Shown: positions 37,390 to 51,193 of the stretch, piece by piece | How the letters are laid out: each line of letters begins with the position of its first letter | How positions within the stretch are numbered: the stretch's first letter is position 1 | NCBI GenBank assembly: GCA_018105865.1 | Contig: CM030834.1 | Coordinates: 19,186,219 to 19,250,218, forward strand | Direction: 5' to 3' | Length of the DNA stretch: 64,000 nt | Source of the DNA: Metaphire vulgaris | Taxonomy: Eukaryota > Annelida > Clitellata > Crassiclitellata > Megascolecidae | Notes under the pieces: model-generated | Seen by the model: only the letters and a program-made list of their open reading frames with translations | Told to the model about the DNA's origin: nothing | Databases searched by the model: none | Translations under genes and position numbers: made by a program

Positions 37390-39109
37390 CAGAAATGTCC
37401 ATGGGTCAATTTTTTAGAACCCAACCCATCAAATCTCCAGCCCAACCCAACTCAACCCATGCCGATAACAGGTTTACTTGACCAAACACAATCCACTGTA
37501 ATACATTACAGTTTCTTAAACCATGCATGCATGACTTATTTTCTGACCCAACCCACCATTAATATAGAAAAGTCTGACCCAATCCGAGAGAGAGACAGAC
37601 AGACAGACAGCAGACAGAGTTATACGTGAAACCACGCACTATGGAATCGAATTATTTCTACCTCTACTAGCCGTCAGTTTCTCTTTCGTTTCTCTGTCCA
37701 TCATCAGCTCCGGCGTCGCGATCGGCTGCGGAGGCGGCGGCGGCGGCGGCGGTGGAGGGGTGTCTGGATGCGGGTTTTCGTGACGTATTTCCGGCGACCG
37801 ACAGTCGAATTCCGGTTCCGAATTTTCGTCGACGACGCATATCTCGCCGCCGTCGTCGTCGTCGCTGCAGTCGCTGCTGCAGTCCAGATGGCGCCACCGA
37901 TGGGCGGCGGCGCCGTCGTCGTCGTCGCCGTCGTCGTTCGAGCCCTCCTGGTGGTGGCCTCCGGTGCCGCCGCCGCCGCCGCCGAGGGACGCCGTCTGCT
38001 GAGGGTGAGTCGCTCCCTGCTGGAGGCTCTGCAGGCGCCTGGCGCAGAAAAGACATCGCACACACGTCACTCATTCGCACGCACTCATTTCAGTCTTGCA
38101 CTTCACGACTAACAGAAAATCAGAGACAGACAGACAGAGACAGGCAGACAGACAGACAGAGAGATATAGAGACAGACAGGCAGGCAGACAGAGACAGACA
38201 GACAGATAGGCAGATATAGACAGAGAGATATAGATGGATATATACATATATTGCACAGGCCTGATGTCTATTGTATTTTACTGCTGGACAACTTCTATAG
38301 CGCCGTAGCATAATAGCGAATGCCAGTCAAAGGCGCTGTCGACAATTCCAAAGCTTGTATAGGCCTATATATGTGACAGTGCTTTTTTTACTCAGTGACT
38401 CTGCTTCAGTTGGAAACTTGAAACGACGTAAGATCTTTAATTGCCAGAAGAGTTTACAAACACAAGCACACACACACATATATTTCTATATTTCTATATT
38501 TTCATATAAAGTATGAAATAGGAATTATGATTCCATAAAACTCTTAGCGAGGCAATGGTAAGAGAAAGTGTAACGCCCTTTGTTACGAGGCTCTTCGATT
38601 GTGACTGCCTTACTTTTTCTCTCGCTTTCCGCCGCCGGAGTCTCGAAATCCTTTGGCAAAAGGATTATTGTCGATTTTTAACTGAGTTATCTGAAAATAT
38701 CATGACAAAACATTGAAAATTCATTGTGCCCAAGTCAATGCCATGCACTGATAAGCAGGAAATCTATAATTGCCAACTATATAAGCTGGAAGTTAGTAGA
38801 GTGGTAACAGCGTTGGACAATGGAGCAGAAGGTCGCGGGTTCAACTCCCGCGGGAGCCCTAAGGTCGACTCAGCCTTCTTTCGCCAGATGGCGATGGCAA
38901 ATGAGTAGCGGATTAATCCGCGAAGTAAACAGGCGCGTTGCATGAGAACACTGGCCCCGTATCATGTAACCTTGCACCAGTCGCCTGGCTGAGGGCCTTG
39001 GTAACGGAGATCAGCGCCGCCCTATGAGCCTTGAGGCTAGCCTTGAGTGCTCGGGAAGGACTTTACTTTTTTATATAAGCTGTAGGCCTAACATATACCT
39101 ACATAGGAC

Positions 39110-39176
<67 letters not shown>

Positions 39177-41409
39177 CTATAGCAAGAAATTCCAAACAAT
39201 CAACAGTTACTCTCCGATAAATATAAAAAAATAATATATATATATATATATCTATTGTTCCGTTTATATGTAAATCAAACTGCCTTTTGGCCTAAACAAA
39301 CATAGCAAGACAGAAAAAGGCGTATATGCCTAATATACAAGAGAAATGAAACAGAGAGCACATAATTAATATTTTGTTTGCTGATCGTCAGTGACTGCAT
39401 GATGCGTGACGTTTCATGCAGGTATCAACGCTTACCTTTTCGTTCTGATAAGCGGTCACGGCGATGAACTCGGTCTCCTTGAAGATGTAGGTGCGAAACG
39501 GACTGTACGGCAGTTTAAGAATGTCGTTTGCGCGTACCAAGTGAAAACGAGGCTGGTACTTCTGCATGGAATTGAGTATCGTCTGCAAGCGATATCACGG
39601 AAATGTTAAAAGGCGTGCTGGGTAGTTTCATTTTTACTGTGGCTAGAAACTAAGCTTACATTTGAAATAGAGGCCTCTGTCTATATGGCATTAATTGGCT
39701 AACATTTAAGAGGGAAGATAGAAGTGTGGTAACAACAGTGGCCTGTTGAGCTGATGGAAGCGAATTCGAGACCCGCTCATAGACCTGGGGGTTGGCTCGG
39801 ACCTCACTCGACGAGCCAAAGGGTGCAGCGTTACCTTTTATTTGAGATTTGTGTAAGCCAATTCGTTCTATATTATTTATAATTGTGTGTATCAATTAGC
39901 ACAGACTGAGGTGCTAACTGCATGTCCGTTCCGACTCACGTAAAATAGAAAATCGAGCGGGTGTGGGAATTTTTTTTCATCTGACACTCTAATGGAAGTT
40001 TCGCCGCCACAAATTTCGATTGAATTATATAGCTTTGGACGTCCGATGCCTGGAATTTTTCACTATCCTGGCGTGGAAGCATGCAGTGCGATTTCGTGTA
40101 GTACCGTATACTATACATCTGTACCGCAGTTACAAACTTAGGCCTACGATCTAAACTATGTGGCAAATTGCAAGTGGTATGTCTCTAGCGGTTGTACCGG
40201 TACTATATATAGTCAGTTGACTCATAACTCCTTGTTCGTTCAATCCTTACCTTTTACCGTTCATTTATTTGTAACGTAATGTAAAATTGACGAGTAGCCT
40301 ATATATTCTCGGGCCAAACGGTAAAAGGGATAACTTATTAATCTTCAGTGTCCATATGAGCGCACTTGTACAGTATTGGTAGTCCCGATGTCCGGCGCGA
40401 TACTACAACAGGTGTGTTAAAACCACGGTTTAAGGCGCGATTTAAAAAATTAATCGCGTTATTAACGCGTTTGAGAAAGAGCAATCGTTTCACAGCCCTA
40501 CTTTAAATGTTATAAAACTACCATAATTTAAAAAAACTATGCAAGCCCTTGTTGGTTTTATAGCACTATAATTTTCATTTAATAGAGTTTCAAGTGTCTT
40601 TATTTATATATAGGCCCATCGATATGAAGTACTATATATAGGCCTATATACATGCATATATAGCGCATACTTCTTTACGATGGCCATTACGTGTGTTGGG
40701 ACACGTTTACGGTCTGCATGGCCCTATATTATAAAGGTCTTAACGTTAGAAACAGTGACTCATAAGAATTGTGGCGCACTTATAAGCCAGATGACTTGTG
40801 AACAAGTTCGTGAGTCATGAGCATTGAATTTATGCTTCAGAGAATTACATTTTCCAGATTTCTACATAGACGCAACCAAACAACTTGAGAGCAAAAAATC
40901 GAGTTGTCATCGCGATGTCTCCATAATTTTTCTGCTATAGTCCGTTGAAAGGCAGTTGTTGTCTGGTGCATAGACGGCAGGCACATCCCCTGTAGACTAA
41001 CGGGGGGAGGGGGGGCGACTAAATCGCAATTTACGTCGTAATCTTTCATCTCGCGAGAAGACATTCTTCCAAACTGCATTAATACACTGTGTATAAGACA
41101 GAAAGAATTTCGGCCGGCGAAAATCATTCCGAAATGCAACATGCAAAAAGCGACGGCGGCGGCCATTATGCCGCGGCGGTCTCTGCGAATTCACGGTCGA
41201 CGGTGACGGCGGCGGCGGCGGCGGCGCGGCGAGGCCAGGACTGCTTTGCGAGCGTCCCCCCCCCCGCCGCCGCCCCCGGTCCGCTCAACCGATACACTTG
41301 GCGATGATGTGCCGCCGGTATTTACCCAGCAGTGGAGCGACGACTGGCAAGATGAAGGAAGCGCGCTTTCGACCGCCAGAGGCCGTCAAACAGTCTCTGA
41401 CGAACATGC

Positions 41410-41472
<63 letters not shown>

Positions 41473-41625
41473 CGCTCTCTCTCTCTCCTCTGCACACTCT
41501 AAGCGAAAAGAGCCTGCGACCGTCAGAGCCCGACCGCCGGCCAAGATGGCGCCACACGACTTAAAACTCTATCAAACGGTGTTTGCTGATTCGGGCGTTC
41601 ATATAGCGCTCTTGCATTAATTAAA

Positions 41626-41705
<80 letters not shown>

Positions 41706-41818
41706 AGACGATAGTTTGCTGAAATCCGGCTGAGACACGATCAGCCCTTCCTCGCCGGAATAAAATTAGCCTAAAAGCCTCAGTCGTTAACTCTGCCCAA
41801 TGAAATCTCTGCTTTCAG

Positions 41819-41879
<61 letters not shown>

Positions 41880-44503
41880 TATATTTTCGAGTATTTATTT
41901 TATTGCCTCCGTTTCTGGCACATTAAAAGGTTTTATGTTTTTTGTTTAAACTATAGGGCCTATATTGTCAGTTTTGTCATATATGGGCCAACAATTCAAA
42001 GTTTTTAAGTGCATCAAAAGGTCCACTTAGGTATTCACGGGGCCAAAAACGAATTGATAATTTATTATAGCAGGGCTGCTCAAATCACGGACTGTGGACC
42101 TCAGTGCGGACCGCGGACCGCAATTCGGACCGCGCAGGCTTTCCGAACGGACCGCGTCGAGGTTCGGAAAATTCCTCGTCTATCGAATTATTTTACCAAC
42201 GAATTTCACACATCTCTCGACGAACTGAATTCTATTGCTCCAAAATCCATGGAAAATGTTCATCTTACTTTAAAACGTCAGAATTGAAGCGGTAAAACTA
42301 ATTCATTTTTATTGTAGCGCCATTATTTCAATTAGGGCCTACTATAACGTATACAGTATATTATGCATGACGAGGTCCATATGTAGATTTGCGGACTGGT
42401 TTGCCAAAGTGTTGATGACAACTTGCACATATACGGTTCGGACCCAAGTCGTGTCTCGGGACAAATTTCCGGACCGCCATCACGCAAACAATTTGAGTAG
42501 CCCTGTATATTCTACAGTAGGTTTCTATATTATCTGTTGTGATATATATGACAGATAGGCTATGTTGTATATCGATGACTTTCCTACTTATCTTGTATCT
42601 AGATTTAGAGTCTTTGGGCTGGACTCTGTCTCTTCCGTTTTTGTTGTTGCTGATTAAGGACCTTTGCGAGAATAAAATCTTTTAAATCAACCAAACCTTA
42701 TAATTTAATATAACGCTGCGCTTCGAGCTTCTAAGATAGCGGACGCCGGCTTTATCTTTGTAACAGATCGCAACAAGATGTCCTTACCCAATGGAATTTG
42801 GCATGCGTCTTGTTCATCCAGTCAAACATCCCTTCGTGTAACTAAAAGCAAACAGCACCGATTGTGGTAATTTAGGTACATCATAAAGTGATCGACAGCT
42901 AACAATGCCATCCATTTTCAAACATAAAAATTATTAATTACATCCTTCCTCCTCCTCCTCTTCCTTTGTATTATATCGTTCATTCCATCACGATTCATGA
43001 TGGTTTGAGAGTTCATACAAGGTAAGCATATGTAATATCATGTTGAAGTCATCATTTTAGATATTCAAGAACAGCTTGCACGCAAATACTGAATTTCTAT
43101 AATCATTGTTAAATGCGGTCATCAAAAGGAACAAATAATGCATCTGATATAGTGTCATCTGCAATGTATCGGTGTCGATGTGACGAGAAGGACTCCAGTC
43201 GATGCTTAAAAGACTAAGTTTAATTCAAAGATTTACTCCAGATATATATGATCCAACTCTCACGAGTTCTGGAAATATCGGCGTATGCAATGTCGTTTTC
43301 AATTTTTTTAGGAAATTACGTCAGCAAGAAAAGCAGACCGGAAATGACTGAAGGCAGTCGAGTCGAAAATTTGAAATATAGAAGATCTCGGGGGAGAAAG
43401 TTGTTGCAGTAATCAAAGCGAGAAAGCATGCAGAGAGAGAGAGAGAGAGAGAGAGAGCTATAGTACCGGTAGAGAGAATATATCAGGCAGAAACAATTGA
43501 GAGAGAGGTTTATTATGATGAAAGAGGATTCATCAACATCAATCAATAATCATCATCATCATCATCATCAGATTATCTTCAACGTTCCCTCTGCCAACTG
43601 AATATATCAGGCACTTATTTCAGCAAAAATTGTCCCAGATATTCTTCTTCTTCTTTCTTTCAGTGCCAGGTGGTTTACTTATGATGTGTTCAAAAGTTCG
43701 ATGGATTCATCATCATCATTCTGTCATCTTTGTTTTCCTCTTGATCTTTTACCCTCCATCATCATCATCATCACGTGCCCGCATCTGTCTGATTATCTAG
43801 TCAACAGTTTCTTCTCTCTTCCATCATCTTAGTACTTCTTCGAGTTCTCTTGTCTGTCCATGGGACCTTTAGCATCCTCTATAAAACCACATTTCTCCGC
43901 TCTTTCTTTTTAATCTTTTTGATATGTTCTCTCAGATCCATATAACAAAACTGACCATCATCTAAGCACTCTAGCCTTGTTTCTTTTAATATTTTCTTGT
44001 TCGTTAATATTTGTTTCATTTCCATGAAGGCAGATTTTGTATACCTATTCTTGTTATTATGTCTTTATCATATACTATAATAATAAATATTTGAAATAAG
44101 CATTTCTCTTCCATTTAAGTCCTTTCCAGTCTTCTTCTGTCAATCTTCTGCCTTCTGTGATTGAAATTCCCTTCATGTTCATATATCTTCCCTGATGTTG
44201 TCCATCATGCACTTTTCCTGGGTCGTCCTATATGCCTCTATTTCCTTCCATTTGAGCAAAGAGGGCCTCGTATGGTAGCTTCCTTTTCATTCATTCAGTT
44301 GACGTGCATGTCCATGCCTTATCTTTCCATTTTTTCAATGGCGTTTAAGTTCAATATTGATTAGTATATGATTTAATTTCCAATAATGAGGCATGGATTA
44401 CGCTATACAGTGCTGCATTTACTGCTGCACTTGTATCAGCGGCGTCAATACATAGGGTCTGCAGCAGCTGTTGCTATACAACAACAGATGTAATCGAGTC
44501 TCT

Positions 44504-44571
<68 letters not shown>

Positions 44572-44878
44572 GTATCGTGAAAAAGTATCGGGGTGGAAAT
44601 ATTCGAACGACTCTCGAAATGTCCAGTCTATCGAACGAACGCCTGTTGGGCAGGCCATTTTCCTCCTATCGCAACCGGAGCTGATAAACGGCAAAACTTT
44701 CAAACGGTCTCTCTCTCTCTCTCTCTCTCGATTCACTTATCGTGGTTTTATGAATCTGAGCTCGGGTCTCGAGTGGCGTCTGGCTTCGCCGCCGCCGCCG
44801 CCGCCGTCGCCGTCGTCGTTCGTTCTCTATCTTTACCGCGAAAACTCGTAATTCATATCGTAAGCCCTCGATCCGAGC

Positions 44879-44931
<53 letters not shown>

Positions 44932-45148
44932 CACTACCGCATATTCCGCAAACGCATTCCGGCACTTATTATTCCGGACATATTTTGCAACTTTTCTAAA
45001 CGCCGTCGACAGAATTTCTGCTTGGTTAGTTATTTCCTATGTAATAAAGCAGATTTTTCAGATATAGCTTCCTTTTGCGGCCTTAGGCTAACTGTTTTGC
45101 TTCCTCGACGAATCAACTCTCTTCTCAGTTTCAACCCCATGAAGAGTC

Positions 45149-45204
<56 letters not shown>

Positions 45205-45289
45205 TCATATAATTTTGGTGCCGCAGTCACGTTACTTCATCATCGTGATCCGCAAAATTCAGGACCGCGTGTATTATTATTATTATTAT

Positions 45290-45375
<86 letters not shown>

Positions 45376-46651
45376 ATAATAATAATAATATCAACCCTAT
45401 GAAGAGTCAACTCCATCATCATCATCATCATCATCATCATTATTATTATTTGCGACAATTTATATAGTGCAGTAACATAGTTGGGACGAAAGTCAAGAGC
45501 GCTTTACATATAGGCCCTAGGAGTCACTTATAAGATTTGTTCAAATGGAATACTAGATCACTTGATACGCCGACACTTCAATTATACCTATAAAACCATG
45601 ACCACGTAATTGAGCAAGTGAGTCTCTTTTGAGAAGTCGGAACCAGACTCCGAAGATTCACTGACCACTCCTGCGTCATAAACTGACCGCTCCACGACCA
45701 CGATCAAGACTCAAACCAGATCTCCTCTGAATTGCTTACCCCGCCCCCCCCCCCCCCCCCCGCCCCAGGCGGGAAACGGCCAACGTCGGACGTTGGAATT
45801 GGACCCAAGCATGTGCACCATCCATGCACGGACATTCGGGGACAATAATATTTTAACTTTAGGATACCATCCACTGATGTCCCAAGTGCAGTGACCATAA
45901 TGGCGCTACAGAAGTTATCTGATAATCTGATATAATTCGAGGGCTTTTAAAATAGGGCGTTCTTCTATACAATTTGTATACTCACGAATCCGTGTTTGTC
46001 GGAGATGTTGTTCGTAAGTTTGAGTTTATGAAAAGATACGATTTTGCTCATCCACTGTTCTCCGGTCGACGGAGAGTCCGGATGGATGTACATCCGCTTC
46101 GGCATTTCCGGATCCGCCTTGCCGGAAACCATCCAGCGCGAATTGTGGAATTTGTAGCGACAGTCGTCGACGGCAACGATGTCGACAAGTAAGATGTACT
46201 TGGTTCGCTTGTCGAGACCAGAAACCTTCACTTTAAACGGTGGAAACATACGCCTGTCGACATCACAAACGCAACCAACTACCGTTTAAATGTGTATATA
46301 TATACTGTATATATACTGTATATATACTGTATATGTATATATGTGTGTATATATATATATACATCAATCAATTATACAGATTCTTTAGAACCGCTACCAT
46401 AATGATTTTAGCTTAAGTCGATTGTTGCTTCAACATGTGATCATAGTCAAAAGCAAGTCAATGGTATAGTTCGTGGTGGGATAGGCCTATCATGCAATAG
46501 GTCAGTCCATTTGTGACTGATTCCAGCAAAGGATGGTAGGCAATCATAAAACTTATAGGCAGTCAAAACAGGGGGCATTGTCCTTATAGTAGATGTGCTG
46601 AAAATGCTAATTTCATCTGCGTACAAAGTACATATTATATAGGCACACGAA

Positions 46652-46697
<46 letters not shown>

Positions 46698-48376
46698 AAA
46701 CAATAACTCTTGTGAAGCATATAGGAGAGAACATGTTATCTGTATTCAAATGTACTGATAAGTTTATAAGATAGACGAAAATGCGCCGACAAACGGACGA
46801 GCGACAATACTAATCAGATAATTAAGATTTACTGGTGACAGTTTCCTCAACAACCCGACAGACGCGACAAAACTCCTTTCATTGTTATTTTAACTCAGTA
46901 TAAATACTGTGGCTAAGTTTTCCAGGAAAAAAACTTAGCCACAACAGGTATAAAGTGATGGGGGAAAAGAGCAAGAGGAAGACACAAAGATTGACGTTCA
47001 TCGAAATCCTGCTATGCGACGTGAAAGTCAAAATATCAGAAGTAGAACTGCCTACAAGCGACATACGACAGAGTGGAAGTCCATGGTCGCCAACGTTGTA
47101 AAACAGGGCACCTAAAGTAGAAGAAGAAAAGAAGAAGAAGAAGAAGAAGAAGAAGAAGAAGAAGAAGAAGAAGAAGAAGAAGAAAGAAGAAAGAAGAAGA
47201 AGAAGAAGAAGACCCAATGGCGTGTATAGAGATTCCGCTGTTAAATTGCTCATTATTAAACAGATCGATTTTCAAGGCTTAGTTAATTAAACAGATTCGG
47301 CATCTAAAATGGTAATTTATTTGCCGAACGAATTTCCTTGTTCTCGCCAGGTGGCAGCAGCGGCGGCGACGGCGACGACGACATCGTGGATGTCCAATTT
47401 CCAGAGCAGGCAGCAACCATTTGTCTCATTCAGTATTCCCAACAAGCGCCATCCGCCGCCACCACCACCACCACCACCACCACCACCACCTCCTCCTCCA
47501 CCGCAACCACCACCATCGGCCGCTGTCCACCAGCATATGCGGCTGCGAGAATCTCCTTCCTCCTTCGACTGGACGACCCACATGTCAGCGAAAACCAAAC
47601 AAACTGATAAAAATTTCAGAATTCGGTCTCTCTTTCTATAAGAGGGTCCCGTATATACATATATATATATGTGTGTGTGTGTGTATATATATATATATAG
47701 ATATATAGATAGGCCTATCTATCTCTATACAAGCAGATTCGCCCTTCTTTACTGTTCGTTTAGAAGAAGAAAAAACAGCAGAAGCTGGTAAATTTGCTAA
47801 ACAAACCGTCTGCACAATATAATAGGTCTCGACGCCGCTCACCAAATATCGCGCCAGTATTTGGAGGAGACTTGGACGGTCAAACGAGACGCCAAGGTCT
47901 CTTCCATGCACTTACATTCGGTTGATGGCGAACGGTATATTATAAGACAAACAGATATTTAGGGCGTGTAATCGGGGCTTCGTTTTTGCCGTATAAGTAA
48001 TTACACAGTACATTCGCGCGGTGTGAGACGCGTATAATCGGAAATCCAATTAATAATGGCGGATGTCCATAAGACGCGTATAGATCGGTGACAAAACTGT
48101 CGAAAACTGTCGTCTAAATTACAGTCGACCACTATTTACACCACTTATTCTCTTCTAACCCGCACGATAGTCACACGTCGTCGACGACGACGACGACGAC
48201 GACGACGATGATGATGATGATGATGAAGATGATGATAAGGGGCATTAACAGATAGGGGATAATTCGTGTTTACCTCTCGCCACGATTATAGACATCGTCC
48301 GCCGTATATTTACAGTACCTTTCGCCCAAATAAACTGCTGATGAGGTGAAAGAGAAGACGAAGGAAAAGAAATCGG

Positions 48377-48414
<38 letters not shown>

Positions 48415-49332
48415 ATAAGAAGACGGATATATGAGAAAAGATGAGTCACGGATATGACACACACGTATCTATCTATCCATCTTCTATCTATCCATCCATC
48501 TATCCATCTATCATGCTATCCATATATATGTCTATCTATCTGTCTATTTTGGAAAAAGCAGAGGAGACAGGCAACATATACGACCCAGAGTGAGAACGTC
48601 CAATCCAGGACCGGTCTCTCTATATGGAAACAGCAATGAGATTGTCAAGCGAAAGAATTCGACGGAGCCGTCCAAGATGCAGTCAAATATATCTGAACGC
48701 GAATGCATGATGAAGACAAAATACACATTATACAAGACCAAAGCTTTATAGGCCGATACAGTATATATAGATAAGTGTGGCCTATTTATAGTCTACCATG
48801 GAATCCAGAGGCGTAGGGAGGGGGCAGGGGGCATATGCCCCCGGGCGCCGAGGTGGGGACGCCAAAATTGGGTATTTGGGTAAGTGAACTGCATAATAAA
48901 GAAGAAGAAACATGTGTGACGACCTTTTTTTGCTCGTCAGCACTATACTATGAAGAGGGGCGCCCGTAAGACTTGAGGGGCGCCGAGAACAACGTGACGA
49001 CCTTTTTTGCTCGTCACCAGTGTTGGGGGCGCCAACCAGTACACTTTGCCCCCGGGCGCCGGATATACCCTCGCTACGCCTCTGATGGAATCCTAAATTC
49101 TTAGCAATAATTTAGGATTCCACGAGTCTACGTTATAGCATAAAAGCGACATATCTGGCAACCTGAGAAACGGTGTGCAATTTACGATTCATAGAAAACA
49201 ACTGGACATGCATTCAACGCCATGTCCAGCATAGGCATAGGCCTATATCGGAATGCACAGGCATCGATAAGCGTTTAGAAACGCCTTCGGACTGCATGTA
49301 ACTTGCAATTTTTGTGCACCTCTCTCACACTC

Positions 49333-49406
<74 letters not shown>

Positions 49407-49610
49407 TATATACGTGCACTTATACGCTGTGTAAATAATTTTGTCGCCGTGCGGCGTGGAGAAATTCTCAGCAAAGGTGGAGATTAATTGATGCCCTTTA
49501 TTTTCGTTGACATCTCTTCAGGAATCGAAGTGTATACACAGTATACACAAAACGACCGTGCATAATATGTATACACGTGTTTTAGACGATCGTTAAAAAG
49601 GAGAGGAGAG

Positions 49611-49680
<70 letters not shown>

Positions 49681-49738
49681 ACAAACAGCCGATACATGTA
49701 AGCACGTAGAATACATACATATATAAAAAGACACACAC

Positions 49739-49831
<93 letters not shown>

Positions 49832-50512
49832 CCTATACAGTATGTGATCATCTGCTTCCTATTGGTCGAAATGGCTTGCAGACATGCAGCTAAACATCGC
49901 GACGAAAGATGCGAATACAAATATGACGGCGACACATTTAAAACGCGTGAAGTAACGCGTCTATACTCTTGAACATGTTAAAACACGGCAACATAAACAT
50001 GGGCGTCTATTGAAATATGGCGCTATATAACATCCATGCATAAACCTCTCGACATCCGCTTCAACTCCAGTGCAATCACACACACACACACATCGACACA
50101 CACCAGAGGCGGGACATGGGTCCCGCCTCTGCGGTGTGCCTGTATGGTATCGCCTGCATGGTATCGGCACGAAATGTTGTCAAGCGAAGTGAGGAAATTG
50201 TTTTTGCCGTATAATGGCAAAGACGGCGCCTCGAAGTTCCGGATGACTACGTGGTAACTGCCCTTGCAGCTGACAGTTCGATCTGAAAGTGATACTCCCT
50301 GCCCCCCCCCGCCCGTCTCCTCACACTGGCGGACTAAATGCAGCAACGTCCCATGGCAGGGGCTCCAATGAGTCCAATCTATTCTGGAAATACTGTACGG
50401 AAATTCCTTCCACTAATGTACTTATACATGTACGAAAAAACACGGTACTTTAATTCGACATTTATCACCGCTTCTCCATATTTCATTATCACATCATTCA
50501 AATAAATTAGTG

Positions 50513-50555
<43 letters not shown>

Positions 50556-50581
50556 GTATTACAGAATTTGTATTACAGAAT

Positions 50582-50618
<37 letters not shown>

Positions 50619-50623
50619 GAGAT

Positions 50624-50680
<57 letters not shown>

Positions 50681-50844
50681 AACAAGACAGAGAATGAGAT
50701 ATATAATAATAATTCGCATATGAATCGATCACTTGAGAGCTTCTTCTGACTGAAAAAGCACAAGAGGCGAGAGGTGGACTTCAACGCTGACAGCGTTCAG
50801 CGCTGTTGAGAACCCACGTATATTTACAGTATATATATACACAC

Positions 50845-50893
<49 letters not shown>

Positions 50894-51136
50894 TATATAT
50901 ATATATATATATACGACTGCATTGGCCCTGCACTGCAGAACGCCTGACAATTTCCAATTGAAATGTGATATCCGATAAGAACTTAACTATACTAAAACTC
51001 AGCTTGAACAATGATCGTCATTATACAATCGAGCCGAATTGAGCCGCTCTTTATATATACTATACATAGGTACTATACATAGATACTACACTGTATACGA
51101 AGCCTTGCCGATGATGGCACACTTGTTGAATATGCC

Positions 51137-51193
<57 letters not shown>

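Noticed and set aside
38792..38865. Functional tRNA gene
   Set aside because: A- and B-box-like sequences exist, but no full cloverleaf can be drawn and the unit continues into a SINE core present at other loci.
44593..45402. 269-codon plus-strand frame
   Set aside because: Runs through TC, GAT, TA and AGT microsatellites; no conserved segment.
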